In this document: positions 6,556-13,590 of the stretch, in pieces
Numbering within the stretch: the stretch's first letter is position 1
Layout of the letters: each line of letters starts with the position of its first letter
DNA from: DATKYV01 sp035528275
GTDB taxonomy: Bacteria > Acidobacteriota > Terriglobia > UBA7540
Length of the DNA stretch: 16,546 bases
Reading direction: 5' to 3'
Assembly (NCBI GenBank): GCA_035528275.1
Contig: DATKYV010000305.1
Span: forward strand, 1 to 16,546
Translations under genes and position numbers: made by a program
Notes under the pieces: generated by a model
What the model saw: only the letters and a program-made list of their open reading frames with translations
What the model was told of the DNA's origin: nothing
The model's database searches: none

Positions 6556-6992
6556 TCTTCCCACAACGCTTCGAACTCTTGGCGGTAGGCTTCGAGGAGT
6601 TGAGGCTCGTCGAGGATCAAAAGGTTTTCGAAATTCTGCTCCTCAGATTCCAACGTCCAGTTGTAGCTTCCCGTCAACGCCAATCGATCGTCGAGGATTG
6701 CGAATTTGTGGTGCATCTTGGAGCCATTCCCCCGCCGGCCCAAGGAGAGTCGAAAGGGAAACCGGCTTCCTTCCAGCAGCTCGCGTGTAATTCGGCTCTC
6801 CTGGTACTTGTTTCGGTCGAGCACGACGCGGACACGCAGGCCGCGTTTTCCTGCTGACTCGAGTGTGGCGACAAGGCGAGGATGGTTCAAGCGGTATAGC
6901 GCCGCGTCCACGGAGCGGCTGGCGTGGTAGATCAGACGCTCAATAGCCTCCATCACGGACCCTGCCCGCGTCAGAATCAATTCACTGCTCAT
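6537..6992 (-). CDS. Single-HKD phospholipase D/nuclease-like protein
   Basis: Protein of 151 residues with one HKD motif: His94-x-Lys96-x4-Asp101 followed by G108-S109, in the order H-H-K-F-A-I-L-D-D-R-L-A-L-T-G-S. A single HKD is typical of Nuc-type endonucleases and PLD6/cardiolipin-hydrolase-like proteins, which dimerise to make one active site; substrates can be nucleic acid or phospholipid. No signal peptide is obvious, so it is probably cytoplasmic. Start chosen at ATG 6992 because homology begins right after it; an in-frame ATG at 7055 would add 21 residues without family character. The last residues (A-V-S-G-L) and the stop are encoded within the heptamer array, so the native C-terminus may have been altered. 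Confidence 0.8.
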   Translation of the reverse strand: MSSELILTRAGSVMEAIERLIYHASRSVDAALYRLNHPRLVATLESAGKRGLRVRVVLDRNKYQESRITRELLEGSRFPFRLSLGRRGNGSKMHHKFAILDDRLALTGSYNWTLESEEQNFENLLILDEPQLLEAYRQEFEALWEEAVSGL

Positions 6993-7079
6993 AGCTCGGG
7001 ATAATGAAGGCCGATTGTAGTTTGAGTCCGCGGGTGTTTCAAGCGCCGATCGCATGACCCTCGAAAGCGCCTCGCAGGG

Positions 7080-7898
7080 CTATTCTGTTCGTCCCAGCAC
7101 GTAGTAGCAGCGCCCCTCCGGGGCCTCCCCGGCCCTCAGGAAGTCTTTCACACGGTAACCAGCGGCGAGGTAGCGGATGAGGAGCTTTCTTGTTTCGAAC
7201 CGCCAACGCCGCGCCAGGGCTAGATCTCGTGCGCGCATCAAGTCGGTGTTTGCAGGGATCTCGACAAGCAATCGCCGCTCCCTTAAGCCAAGTCGAATTC
7301 GCCGGTTCTCAAGAAGGCCCTGGGGGTTCAGCGCTGTGGGGTTCACCCGAGCCCACGGAGGAAGGGCTGATGACGGCGGGCGCTCGCCTAGGCGGCGTTC
7401 AACCACGCGCGAAGCGATGTGCCAGTTCACCACAAAGCGGTCACTCGGCAACCCTTTCTCAATGGCGCTGGGGAATCGGCCGTAGAGGTCGGCAACGTAC
7501 TCTTCGACGCGCGCGCCGAGACGGGCAAGGTTCAACGCCGCGTTGCGGCTTTGCAGCGGATCGAACGTCCAGCAAATCGATTTCAGCCCCTGGGCGAGCG
7601 CCAGGTACCGGTGCGCGAGCTTCATCCGCAAGCCCAGGCCAAGGTTGCGATAGGCCCGCCGGACGGCCATGATGTGCGACCAATGAATCAGTCGCCCATG
7701 ACGACGGGCAAGAAAAGCATACAAGCACCCCGCCATCTTCCCGTTCACTGAAGCGCCAAGAACCACTCCGCCGTATTTCTGGGTCACCGCCAGAACCTCA
7801 CTCCCCACGCCCACGTTACCCCAGACGGCTTTTTGGATGCGCTCACACTCGCGGAACTCATCGAGCCTGTCGAGAGGGCGAACCGCGATTCGAAGCAT
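7080..7898 (-). CDS. COG3375-type GNAT superfamily protein
   Basis: Protein of 272 residues. The GNAT acetyl-CoA pyrophosphate loop is R-N-L-G-L-G (84-89), preceded by the beta-4 strand H-I-M-A-V-R. Two stretches are hallmarks of the uncharacterised COG3375 branch: W-T-F-D-P-L-Q-S-R-N-A-x-x-N-L-x-x-L-G-A (110-129), and further on G-L-P-S-D-R-F-V-V-N-W. The family is predicted to acetylate a small molecule or protein; no substrate can be named. ATG 7898 begins the conserved beta strand directly. It is on the same strand as its neighbours, with an 87-base gap to the PLD-like start at 6992 and 169 bases from the J-domain stop. Confidence 0.85.
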   Translation of the reverse strand: MLRIAVRPLDRLDEFRECERIQKAVWGNVGVGSEVLAVTQKYGGVVLGASVNGKMAGCLYAFLARRHGRLIHWSHIMAVRRAYRNLGLGLRMKLAHRYLALAQGLKSICWTFDPLQSRNAALNLARLGARVEEYVADLYGRFPSAIEKGLPSDRFVVNWHIASRVVERRLGERPPSSALPPWARVNPTALNPQGLLENRRIRLGLRERRLLVEIPANTDLMRARDLALARRWRFETRKLLIRYLAAGYRVKDFLRAGEAPEGRCYYVLGRTE

Positions 7899-8067
7899 GG
7901 ACGATTCCGTGGACTTTCAGCGGGCTGCGGGAGGGTACGATATCACTCTTGGCAGGGTCAGGAAAGGAGCGGGCCGGGATATTGATTCAGCCGACGCCTG
8001 TTGAAGGTCCATAGAGGTCGGCGTGGGAGTCCGGCGCAACCGATGGAGCGCAAAGTGCGGTCCGGTT

Positions 8068-8307
8068 TCAATGACGCCATCGGCTCTCTTCTTCGGCCCT
8101 CTGGATGCGCCGGTCGTAGGTTTTGCGCTTCTGGGGGTCGCTCACGGCTCTAAAGGCGTCAACAATCTCCCTGAACTTGGATCCCTCCACGCCGGGAGTC
8201 AGGTCCGGGTGATATTTCTTGACAAGCCGTCGGAAGGCACTCTTGATTTCGGCGTCGGAGGCACCGCGGCTCACGCCCAAGACTTCGTAGTAGGTGTAAG
8301 GAGGCAC
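8068..8307 (-). CDS. Stand-alone J-domain (DnaJ-like) protein
   Basis: Protein of 79 residues that is almost nothing but a J domain: Y-Y-E-V-L-G-V (6-12), H-P-D at 33-35 in the helix II-III loop, and the helix IV region F-R-A-V-S-D-P-x-K-R-x-x-Y-D (52-65). J domains stimulate Hsp70 ATPase through HPD. It lacks the Gly/Phe region, zinc fingers and C-terminal substrate domains of DnaJ, so it would be a specialised Hsp70 recruiter rather than a general co-chaperone. The start is GTG 8307; there is no ATG upstream with a better site. The last residues are basic and charged. No partner Hsp70 is in the window. Confidence 0.85.
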   Translation of the reverse strand: MPPYTYYEVLGVSRGASDAEIKSAFRRLVKKYHPDLTPGVEGSKFREIVDAFRAVSDPQKRKTYDRRIQRAEEESRWRH

Positions 8308-8405
8308 GGATCTAAGCCATCCCTTTCAAGAATCAACATCTCGACGCAACTGCGATTCGCCGCAACCAGAATCAGAAGCCGCCGGCGAATTTGCACATCC
8401 TGCTC

Positions 8406-8428
8406 TTCGGGTGCCTCCCGCACCCGAA
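8406..8428. repeat. Perfect 9-bp hairpin between the DUF72 and J-domain genes
   Basis: TTCGGGTGC (8406-8414) and GCACCCGAA (8420-8428) form an exact stem with a 5-base loop. No T-run follows on either strand, so it is not a textbook intrinsic terminator. It could be a transcript-processing or attenuation hairpin, or part of a short repeat. The rest of the 261-base gap (8308-8568) shows nothing else recognisable. Confidence 0.45.
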
Positions 8429-8568
8429 TGATATTTCAGTCGCCGGTTTGCTTCAAGCTCAAAGCGAAGGATTCCCCCAAAATTTTTGAGCGGCTGAGTA
8501 TTTCCTGAGAGGCCGGGCGTGAAATCGAGTGATGTTGTCGCTGCGCAAGCCCCAGGCCGCCCCGGCGG

Positions 8569-9384
8569 TCACCGCAATCGTTTCCAGACTTGCTGAAAGA
8601 GGGTGATGGAGCCGGGAGCGAACCCGGCGTAGTGGTTGTTGAAATAGCCATAGACGCGGGTGCGGCGCGCCAGGAGTTTTCGAATCTCGGGGATCCAGAT
8701 TTCCATCTCGCGTTCCCGGTTGACGAGGACGCGGTCCCAGTGTTTGGTCTTTTCCTCGATGCCTTTGCGGTCGCCCAGCCAGCGGATGTAGGTGAAATCG
8801 GCGGTCACCAGATCGAACTTGTCGGCCAATTGGCTGATGGGAGTCATCCACGGGTGGTCAATCAGCGCCAGAGCGATCTTCTTCTTGCGCAGCATGTCCA
8901 GGAGGCGCGGGCCCATCCAGTTCTTGTTTCGTAACTCCACCGCGAAGGAGTATCCCGACGGCAGCCTGGCAAGGAAGGGTTCCAGCCGGGCAAGGAAATC
9001 GTCAGCCTTGGCGAAAGCCTGCTTGTTGAAGTAGGGAAACTGGAAGAGCAGGGGACCGAGTTTATCCCCCAACAGGTCCATCACACCCAGGAATTCCCTG
9101 AGCTCGGCGGAGCAATCCTCCAGAACCTTATCGTGGGTGATGGTTCGCGGCACCTTGGCGGCGAATACGAAGCCGGGAGGCGTACGGTCGCGCCAGTTCT
9201 TGACCATGGAGGCGGAAGGCGTACGATAAAACGTTGCATCGACCTCCACCGTATCAAAATGCTTCGCATGCTCGGAGAGGTAGCCGGCGGCGGCCGTTCC
9301 CGGCGGGTAGAAGACGCCCACCCAGTCTTCGCTCGACCAGCTCGAGGTGCCCAGGTGAAGGTCGGGAATGGCGGTGGTGGTCAA
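8569..9384 (-). CDS. DUF72 (YecE-like) TIM-barrel family protein
   Basis: Protein of 271 residues with strong DUF72 signatures: L-G-T-S-S-W (11-16), F-D-T-V-E-V-D-A-T-F-Y (43-53), F-A-A-K-V-P-R-T-I-T-H (74-84), A-V-E-L-R-N-K-N-W in the middle and Y-G-Y-F-N-N-H-Y-A-G near the end. The fold is a TIM barrel related to xylose-isomerase-like folds; the reaction is unknown. Length is normal for the family. The only usable start is TTG 9384, which lies inside the last unit of a heptamer repeat array. No Shine-Dalgarno sequence precedes it, and the frame closes at a TGA at 9411-9409. The body is intact, but the 5' end looks rebuilt by the repeat, so the true start is uncertain. Confidence 0.87.
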   Translation of the reverse strand: MTTTAIPDLHLGTSSWSSEDWVGVFYPPGTAAAGYLSEHAKHFDTVEVDATFYRTPSASMVKNWRDRTPPGFVFAAKVPRTITHDKVLEDCSAELREFLGVMDLLGDKLGPLLFQFPYFNKQAFAKADDFLARLEPFLARLPSGYSFAVELRNKNWMGPRLLDMLRKKKIALALIDHPWMTPISQLADKFDLVTADFTYIRWLGDRKGIEEKTKHWDRVLVNREREMEIWIPEIRKLLARRTRVYGYFNNHYAGFAPGSITLFQQVWKRLR

Positions 9385-9449
9385 GAGTCGAAAGTCGAAA
9401 GCCGAATTTCAAGAGTCCAGGGTCGAGAGTTGAGAGTCGAAAGTCAAAG
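9380..9449. repeat. Degenerate 7-bp tandem array abutting the DUF72 start (block A)
   Basis: Ten uninterrupted 7-bp units run from 9380 to 9449 with consensus GTCGAAA/GTCGAGA on the plus strand. The unit nearest the gene contains the DUF72 TTG start codon. It is the same sequence type as the first block of the array at 6465-6555. Confidence 0.78.
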
Positions 9450-9492
9450 GGCCAAAACCAGAGCAATAGGCTGCTGAGGCCGGAAAATGGAG

Positions 9493-9527
9493 CACTGTGA
9501 ACTGACCACTGACTGCTGACAACTGTC
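9493..9527. repeat. Degenerate 7-bp tandem array ending at the zinc-ribbon stop (block B)
   Basis: Five 7-bp units of CACTGAC/AACTGAC type run from 9493 to 9527; the last overlaps the stop codon of the FmdB-type gene (9526-9528). It shares an exact 15-mer with the array at 6465-6555. About 43 bases of non-repeat DNA separate it from block A. Confidence 0.7.
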
Positions 9528-9747
9528 ATTCTCCGCACATGCCGCGACGCGGAGCGCCGCAGGCGCCGCACGGGCCGGGCTCCGGGCCCGTTGCTTTCAA
9601 TGAGCTTCCGGCCACGGCAAAGATCGAGAGCAGTTTTTCCACATTCCCGCTCTCACAAGCCTTGCAGGTAGCCGGGGCGGTGGGGGAAGGAACGATCCTT
9701 TCGAACTTCGCCCCGCAGTCCCGGCATTGGTACTCAAAGATGGGCAT
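9526..9747 (-). CDS. FmdB-type small zinc-ribbon protein
   Basis: Protein of 73 residues. The start M-P-I-F-E-Y-Q-C-x-x-C-G is diagnostic of the FmdB/CxxC_CXXC_SSSS family, named for a putative regulator of formamidase/amidase genes. Cys8, Cys11, Cys28 and Cys31 form the zinc ribbon, followed by a Gly/Pro/Cys-rich tail with Cys60, Cys63 and Cys71. The cellular role is not established. ATG 9747 is preceded by GGGGAGAAGGGG and sits just downstream of a strong promoter match; an in-frame start at 9846 would lie upstream of that promoter and add 33 arginine-rich non-family residues. It is the first gene of the minus-strand run towards CHAD. Confidence 0.87.
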   Translation of the reverse strand: MPIFEYQCRDCGAKFERIVPSPTAPATCKACESGNVEKLLSIFAVAGSSLKATGPEPGPCGACGAPRRGMCGE

Positions 9748-9765
9748 TCCCCTTCTCCCCGTCCG

Positions 9766-9794
9766 AATATAACGGAACCGGCGGGGAGTTTCAA
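9766..9794 (-). promoter_or_regulatory. Sigma70-like promoter of the zinc-ribbon gene and minus-strand run
   Basis: Minus strand: TTGAAA (9794-9789), exactly 17 bases, then TATATT (9771-9766), each five of six to consensus. Transcription would start near 9759, about 12 bases before ATG 9747, with the ribosome-binding site in between. This is one of the best promoter matches in the window and fixes the start codon. Confidence 0.65.
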
Positions 9795-9885
9795 CCACCC
9801 CCCGGGGGCGGAGAGGGTAAAGGCGCGGTTGCCGTTGCAGCCGCATTTTTTCTGGCTATTATCAAGGTAGGATTCCGAAAATGGC

Positions 9886-9914
9886 TTGACAGTTTCGTTT
9901 TTGTTGCATACAGT
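9886..9914 (+). promoter_or_regulatory. Sigma70-like promoter of the HU gene
   Basis: TTGACA (9886-9891, perfect -35), exactly 17 bases, then TACAGT (9909-9914, four of six). The predicted leader is about 50 bases and carries the Shine-Dalgarno AGGAGAGGAG at 9957-9966. Confidence 0.65.
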
Positions 9915-9972
9915 GTCCGTCAGCCATCGTGTTTAGGACCTCGCAAATCATACTTCAGGAGAGGAGCAGCAA

Positions 9973-10272
9973 ATGGCGAAGGTGATGACCAAATCCCAAG
10001 TGGTGTCTTATCTGGCGGACAAAGCGGGAATCCAGAAGAAGGCCGCGGTCAGCGTCCTGGAGAACCTTACGGCTCTGGCCACCAAAGAATGCAAGGGCAG
10101 CGGGCAGTTTGTAATTCCGGGCCTGGGGAAGGCCGTAAAGGCAAACCGAAAGGCGCGCATGGGGCGCAACCCTCAAACCGGCGAACCGATCAAGATCCCG
10201 GCCAAGACCGTTGTGAAGTTCCGTTTGGCGAAGGCGTTCAAGGACGCCATCGTCCCCTCCAAGAAAAGGTAG
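9973..10272 (+). CDS. HU-family nucleoid-associated DNA-binding protein
   Basis: Protein of 99 residues, normal HU/IHF size. N-terminal helices (about 5-43) form the dimer core. V-I-P-G-L-G-K (47-53) leads into the beta arm with R-K-A-R-M-G-R-N-P-Q-T-G (59-70), whose N-P-x-T-G tip intercalates DNA, followed by I-K-I-P-A-K-T-V-V-K-F (73-83) and a C-terminal helix ending in basic residues. It would bend and compact DNA as a homodimer or heterodimer. A strong ribosome-binding site and its own promoter mark a monocistronic gene divergent from the zinc-ribbon gene. Whether it is the main HU or an accessory copy cannot be told here. Confidence 0.93.
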   Translation: MAKVMTKSQVVSYLADKAGIQKKAAVSVLENLTALATKECKGSGQFVIPGLGKAVKANRKARMGRNPQTGEPIKIPAKTVVKFRLAKAFKDAIVPSKKR

Positions 10273-10283
10273 ATTCCTCGTGG

Positions 10284-10320
10284 CGAGCGGCGGGCTCAAA
10301 TCCTGGGCCCGCCTTGCTCG
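10284..10320 (+). terminator. Strong hairpin after HU, possible terminator without T-run
   Basis: CGAGC-GGCGGGC (10284-10295) pairs with GCCCGCC-TT-GCTCG (10307-10320), a 12-bp stem with a 2-base bulge, 11 bases after the HU stop. No T-tract follows, so termination is uncertain; it could equally protect the 3' end of the mRNA. Confidence 0.4.
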
Positions 10321-10347
10321 GGGAGGAATCTGTCTACTCACCCGCCT

Positions 10348-10366
10348 GCCTCCTCGTGAGGCTTTT
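10348..10366 (+). terminator. Short hairpin plus T-run, possible HU terminator
   Basis: GCCTC (10348-10352) and GAGGC (10358-10362) flank a 5-base loop and are followed by TTTTCT. The stem is short but GC-rich. It lies 75 bases after the HU stop, behind the larger hairpin. Confidence 0.35.
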
Positions 10367-10796
10367 CTATGCTGACATTACCGCAGCGCAGGTAGACGTG
10401 CGAAATCCATCCGGCCGCATCGAGCGTGGGTGCTAAAACCCTCGATCCGCCTTGAAGCGATTTCAGCCCGTCGGACCGGCGCCCTGACGGCCCGACGAAA
10501 CTACGGCTCTGTGGGGCTGCGCGTCTCAATCGCATCGCCAGCCACCGCAATCGGGTAGTGGGTCAGTTTGAGTCTGGAACTAGGGGCGATCTCCCTTGGG
10601 CAAACCATCTTCCGAGAAGGGCGTTACACGGAGAAGTGGGAGGCAACGAAACACGACGAACCCCTGAGCCCGCGTGTAACGCCAGTAAGGCAAGGCCTCT
10701 TAGTGCAAAGCCGGCTTCTCATCCCCTGTTCTTCTTGCCCTTGACCGCCGGGCCAACGTGGCTGGCGCGTGAATTTCCTATCCTAAATTCACTGCG
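10367..10796. other. Intergenic region between HU and the kinase; no gene seen
   Basis: No frame has recognisable homology. The 80-codon frame at 10558-10800 has no ribosome-binding site and no family resemblance. Visible structures are a stem CGTCGG/CCGACG (10469-10474 and 10492-10497), and a perfect 11-bp inverted repeat GGCGTTACACG (10620-10630)/CGTGTAACGCC (10673-10683) enclosing 42 bases. Confidence 0.5.
10620..10683. repeat. Perfect 11-bp inverted repeat with 42-base interior
   Basis: GGCGTTACACG (10620-10630) and CGTGTAACGCC (10673-10683) are exact inverted copies. The interior has no obvious further pairing. It is about 110 bases upstream of the kinase promoter. It could be a regulator half-site pair, an RNA hairpin or the remnant ends of a small element. 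Confidence 0.5.
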
Positions 10797-10825
10797 TTGA
10801 CTTGCGGACATCCGCGCCGTATGCT
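10797..10825 (+). promoter_or_regulatory. Sigma70-like promoter of the Ser/Thr kinase gene
   Basis: TTGACT (10797-10802, five of six), exactly 17 bases, then TATGCT (10820-10825, four of six). The expected start near 10832 leaves a leader of about 40 bases with a GTGAGG ribosome-binding site about 11 bases before ATG 10873. Confidence 0.55.
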
Positions 10826-10872
10826 GGTGTCATCTACAGATAGCCCGCATCCCACGGTGAGGCCCGCACTGC

Positions 10873-13590
10873 ATGCTCGGCCAGACCGTCTCACACTACC
10901 GCATCCTGGAGAAGCTCGGCAGTGGCGGCATGGGTGTGGTCTACGAAGCTGAGGACCTAACCCTAGGACGCCACGTCGCCATCAAGTTCCTGCCCGAGCA
11001 ACTGGCTGCCGACCGTCAGGCCTTGGAGCGTTTCCAGCGCGAAGCCCGCGCCGCTTCGGCCCTCAACCACCCGAACATCTGCACGATTCACGAGATTGGA
11101 GAGCGCGAGGGGCAGCGCTTCATCGTGATGGAGCTGTTCAAGGGTGAAACGCTCAAGCACCATACCGCTGCGAGGCCACTTAAGATTGAGGAAGTGCTCG
11201 CTCTCGCCATTCAGATTGCTGACGCTCTGGATGCAGCACACGCGGAAGGAATCGTTCATCGGGACATCAAACCGGTGAACATCTTCGTGACCACGCGCGG
11301 CCAGGTCAAGATTCTCGACTTCGGGCTAGCAAAGCTGGCACCGGCGGGACGGCGCGTAGCAGAAGCTGTAGGAGTTTCGGCTTTGCCGACCGCAGCGGAG
11401 GAGCATCTGACCAGCCCAGGCGTGGCGATGGGCACTGTGGCCTACATGTCGCCCGAACAGGCGCGCGGCGAAGAACTCGACACGCGCACCGACCTCTTTA
11501 GCTTCGGCGCGGTGCTCTATGAGATGGTGACCGGACGGCCAGCCTTCTCCGGCGAAACCACGGCGGTCATCTTCGATGCGATTCTGAATCGCGCGCCAAC
11601 CCCGCCCGTGCGCTTGAATCCTGAGTTGCCCCAGGAGCTGGAGCGAATTATCAACAAGGCCCTGGAGAAGGATCGCGAGATTCGGTACCAGCACGCGGCG
11701 GACTTGCGCGCCGACCTCAAGGGCCTGAAGCGCGACACCAGCTCAGGCCGGCAGTCGGCTGTGGGCTCTGTAGCCTCAACCGCACCGGGGGTGGCTGCGC
11801 AGCCATCTGCCGCCCCGTCCTCGAGCGCCGCTATCCTTCTCGGCGAGGCCAAACGGCACAGATTTGCGGTGGGCCTGTTTATCGGCTTCTTCGTACTGTT
11901 GCTCGGGGGGCTTGGCTATAGCCTTTACAGGCTGAGCGTGCGGAAGAGCGAATTAAACCTCCAGAACATGCAGATCGTCCGGCTCACGCAGAGCGGCAAG
12001 GCGACGGATGTGGCAGTTTCTCCCGACGGGCAATACGTGGTCTACGTACTCCGAGAAGGCGAAATGCAGAGTCTGAATGTGCGCCAGGTAGCCACCGGTA
12101 GCGACGTCCAAATCCTGCCGCCGGATGTAGTCAATTTCGCTGGGCTGACTTTCTCCCCGGACGGAAACTACATGTATTTCGTCCGCTCTTTCAAGCAAAC
12201 CCTTCTCTACAACGACCTCTTCGTGATCCCCGTACTGGGTGGTACACCACGCCAGTTGGTACGCGATATTGATGCCCCCATCAGCTTCTCCCCTGACGGC
12301 AGGCAATTCGCTTTTGTCAGGGGAGTTCCTGAAAAGAATGAAGCCAACCTCCTGGTGGCTCAGGTGGACGGGAGCGGAGAACGGCTGCTGGCCAGACTCC
12401 CGGCAGTTGTCATGACGGGGTACTTTTTCGGGCCCGCCTGGTCACCGGACGGAAAAACAATTGCTATCACGACCACGGAGGTCACAAGCGGCGTGCGGGC
12501 CGTGGTCTCGGCCATTGCGGTCTCCGACGGAACGCGGCGCGAAATCTACTCGAGCCCGAACCCGGTGGGGCAGGCTCGCTGGCTGGCGGACGGAAGCGGC
12601 CTTCTGACTGTAATATCCGATCCCTCCCAGGGATTCCGTGGACAGCTCTGGTACATCTCCTTTCCCGGCGGAGAAGCCCGCCGTTTCACGAACGATTTGA
12701 TGGACTACCAAAGTTACTCTCTTGACTTGACGCGGGATCGCAAGACGCTGGTCACCATCGAGGGCAGGAGGGCTTCCGACCTCTGGGTGGCGCCCGCAGG
12801 CGATGCCTCACGCGCCCGCCAGATCACCTCGGGAGGCGCGGCAGTGTCCAGACTCTCCTGGATGCCCAACGGTGGCATCGTTTATCAGAATTGGAACGGA
12901 GAACTATTCGCCGTGCGGCCGGATGGCAGCAACCAAACGTTGCTGACCCCGAACGAACGTAACAATTACTTGCCCGCAGCCTGCGGGGACGGGCGCTTCG
13001 TTGTCTTTCAGTCCTACAGGAATGAGAAGATCAACGTGTGGAGGATGGACGCGGACGGTTCCAATCCGACGCAGTTGACGAACGAAGGCCTTGCTGGCTT
13101 TCCGACATGTTCCCCAGATGGCAAATGGGTAGTGTATGCCCGGGTCAATGACATGAGCGTGTGGAGAGTACCTATTCAGGGTGGCACGCCAACGCAGTTG
13201 AAAATCCAACAGCGGAGCAGCCCCCTAGCCCAAGTCTCTCCAGACGGCAAGCTGCTCGCTTATACAGCCTGGGGAGCTACGGTGTCGAGCCCTAATGTCC
13301 TAACCGTGGTTCCTTTCGATGGTGGGGAGCCTGTGTATAGGTTCGATCTCCCCGCCAGTGCGTCAGGGTTTCGATGGGCGCCAGAGGGGAAAGTACTGGA
13401 CTACTTCTTGACCCGCGGTGGCGTTTCTAACATCTGGCGTCAGCCGCTTGCAGGAGGCCCGCCAAAGCAGATCACCAATTTCAAATCAGAGCAGATCTTC
13501 TGGTTTGACTGGTCGCGCGACGGTAAGCAGCTCGCCCTCGCCCGCGGCACCACCTCTCACGATGTGATCCTAATCAGTAATTTTCAGTAG
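10873..13590 (+). CDS. Transmembrane Ser/Thr protein kinase (PknB-like) with TolB/PD40 propeller
   Basis: Protein of 905 residues. The cytoplasmic Hanks-type kinase domain (about 9-286) has every catalytic element: glycine loop G-S-G-G-M-G (16-21), Lys38 in V-A-I-K, Glu57 of helix C, H-R-D-I-K-P-V-N (129-136; Asp131, Asn136), D-F-G (149-151), an activation loop ending G-T-V-A-Y-M-S-P-E-Q (187-196), and D-L-F-S-F-G (207-212). A Ser/Ala-rich juxtamembrane linker (about 288-325) precedes one TM helix (331-353). The outer part (about 370-905) is a beta-propeller with about ten PD40-type repeats, such as F-S-P-D-G-N and W-S-P-D-G-K. The propeller probably senses a ligand or cell-wall state and the kinase phosphorylates regulators in the cytoplasm; substrates are unknown. 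A decayed copy of the 5' end of such a gene lies downstream at 13690. Confidence 0.93.
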   Translation: MLGQTVSHYRILEKLGSGGMGVVYEAEDLTLGRHVAIKFLPEQLAADRQALERFQREARAASALNHPNICTIHEIGEREGQRFIVMELFKGETLKHHTAARPLKIEEVLALAIQIADALDAAHAEGIVHRDIKPVNIFVTTRGQVKILDFGLAKLAPAGRRVAEAVGVSALPTAAEEHLTSPGVAMGTVAYMSPEQARGEELDTRTDLFSFGAVLYEMVTGRPAFSGETTAVIFDAILNRAPTPPVRLNPELPQELERIINKALEKDREIRYQHAADLRADLKGLKRDTSSGRQSAVGSVASTAPGVAAQPSAAPSSSAAILLGEAKRHRFAVGLFIGFFVLLLGGLGYSLYRLSVRKSELNLQNMQIVRLTQSGKATDVAVSPDGQYVVYVLREGEMQSLNVRQVATGSDVQILPPDVVNFAGLTFSPDGNYMYFVRSFKQTLLYNDLFVIPVLGGTPRQLVRDIDAPISFSPDGRQFAFVRGVPEKNEANLLVAQVDGSGERLLARLPAVVMTGYFFGPAWSPDGKTIAITTTEVTSGVRAVVSAIAVSDGTRREIYSSPNPVGQARWLADGSGLLTVISDPSQGFRGQLWYISFPGGEARRFTNDLMDYQSYSLDLTRDRKTLVTIEGRRASDLWVAPAGDASRARQITSGGAAVSRLSWMPNGGIVYQNWNGELFAVRPDGSNQTLLTPNERNNYLPAACGDGRFVVFQSYRNEKINVWRMDADGSNPTQLTNEGLAGFPTCSPDGKWVVYARVNDMSVWRVPIQGGTPTQLKIQQRSSPLAQVSPDGKLLAYTAWGATVSSPNVLTVVPFDGGEPVYRFDLPASASGFRWAPEGKVLDYFLTRGGVSNIWRQPLAGGPPKQITNFKSEQIFWFDWSRDGKQLALARGTTSHDVILISNFQ

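Noticed and set aside
9380..9527. Possible CRISPR array
   Set aside because: Units are 7 bp and contiguous, with no unique spacers of 30-40 bases and no cas genes.
9254..9571. 105-codon minus-strand frame with repeated R-L-S-T-L-D and V-V-S-S-Q-W-S-V peptides
   Set aside because: These peptides are the translation of 7-bp repeats, and the frame overlaps DUF72 and zinc-ribbon coding DNA; not a protein.
9748..9846. Longer start for the zinc-ribbon gene
   Set aside because: The arginine-rich extension would lie upstream of the TTGAAA-17-TATATT promoter; the family always begins M-P-x-Y/F-E-Y.
10620..10683. Integron attC site
   Set aside because: The core triplets are in the wrong orientation (GTTACAC left, GTGTAAC right) and do not fit RYYYAAC...GTTRRRY; no integrase is present.
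10558..10800. 80-codon plus-strand frame
   Set aside because: No ribosome-binding site, no recognisable family, and it covers the inverted repeat and part of the kinase promoter.
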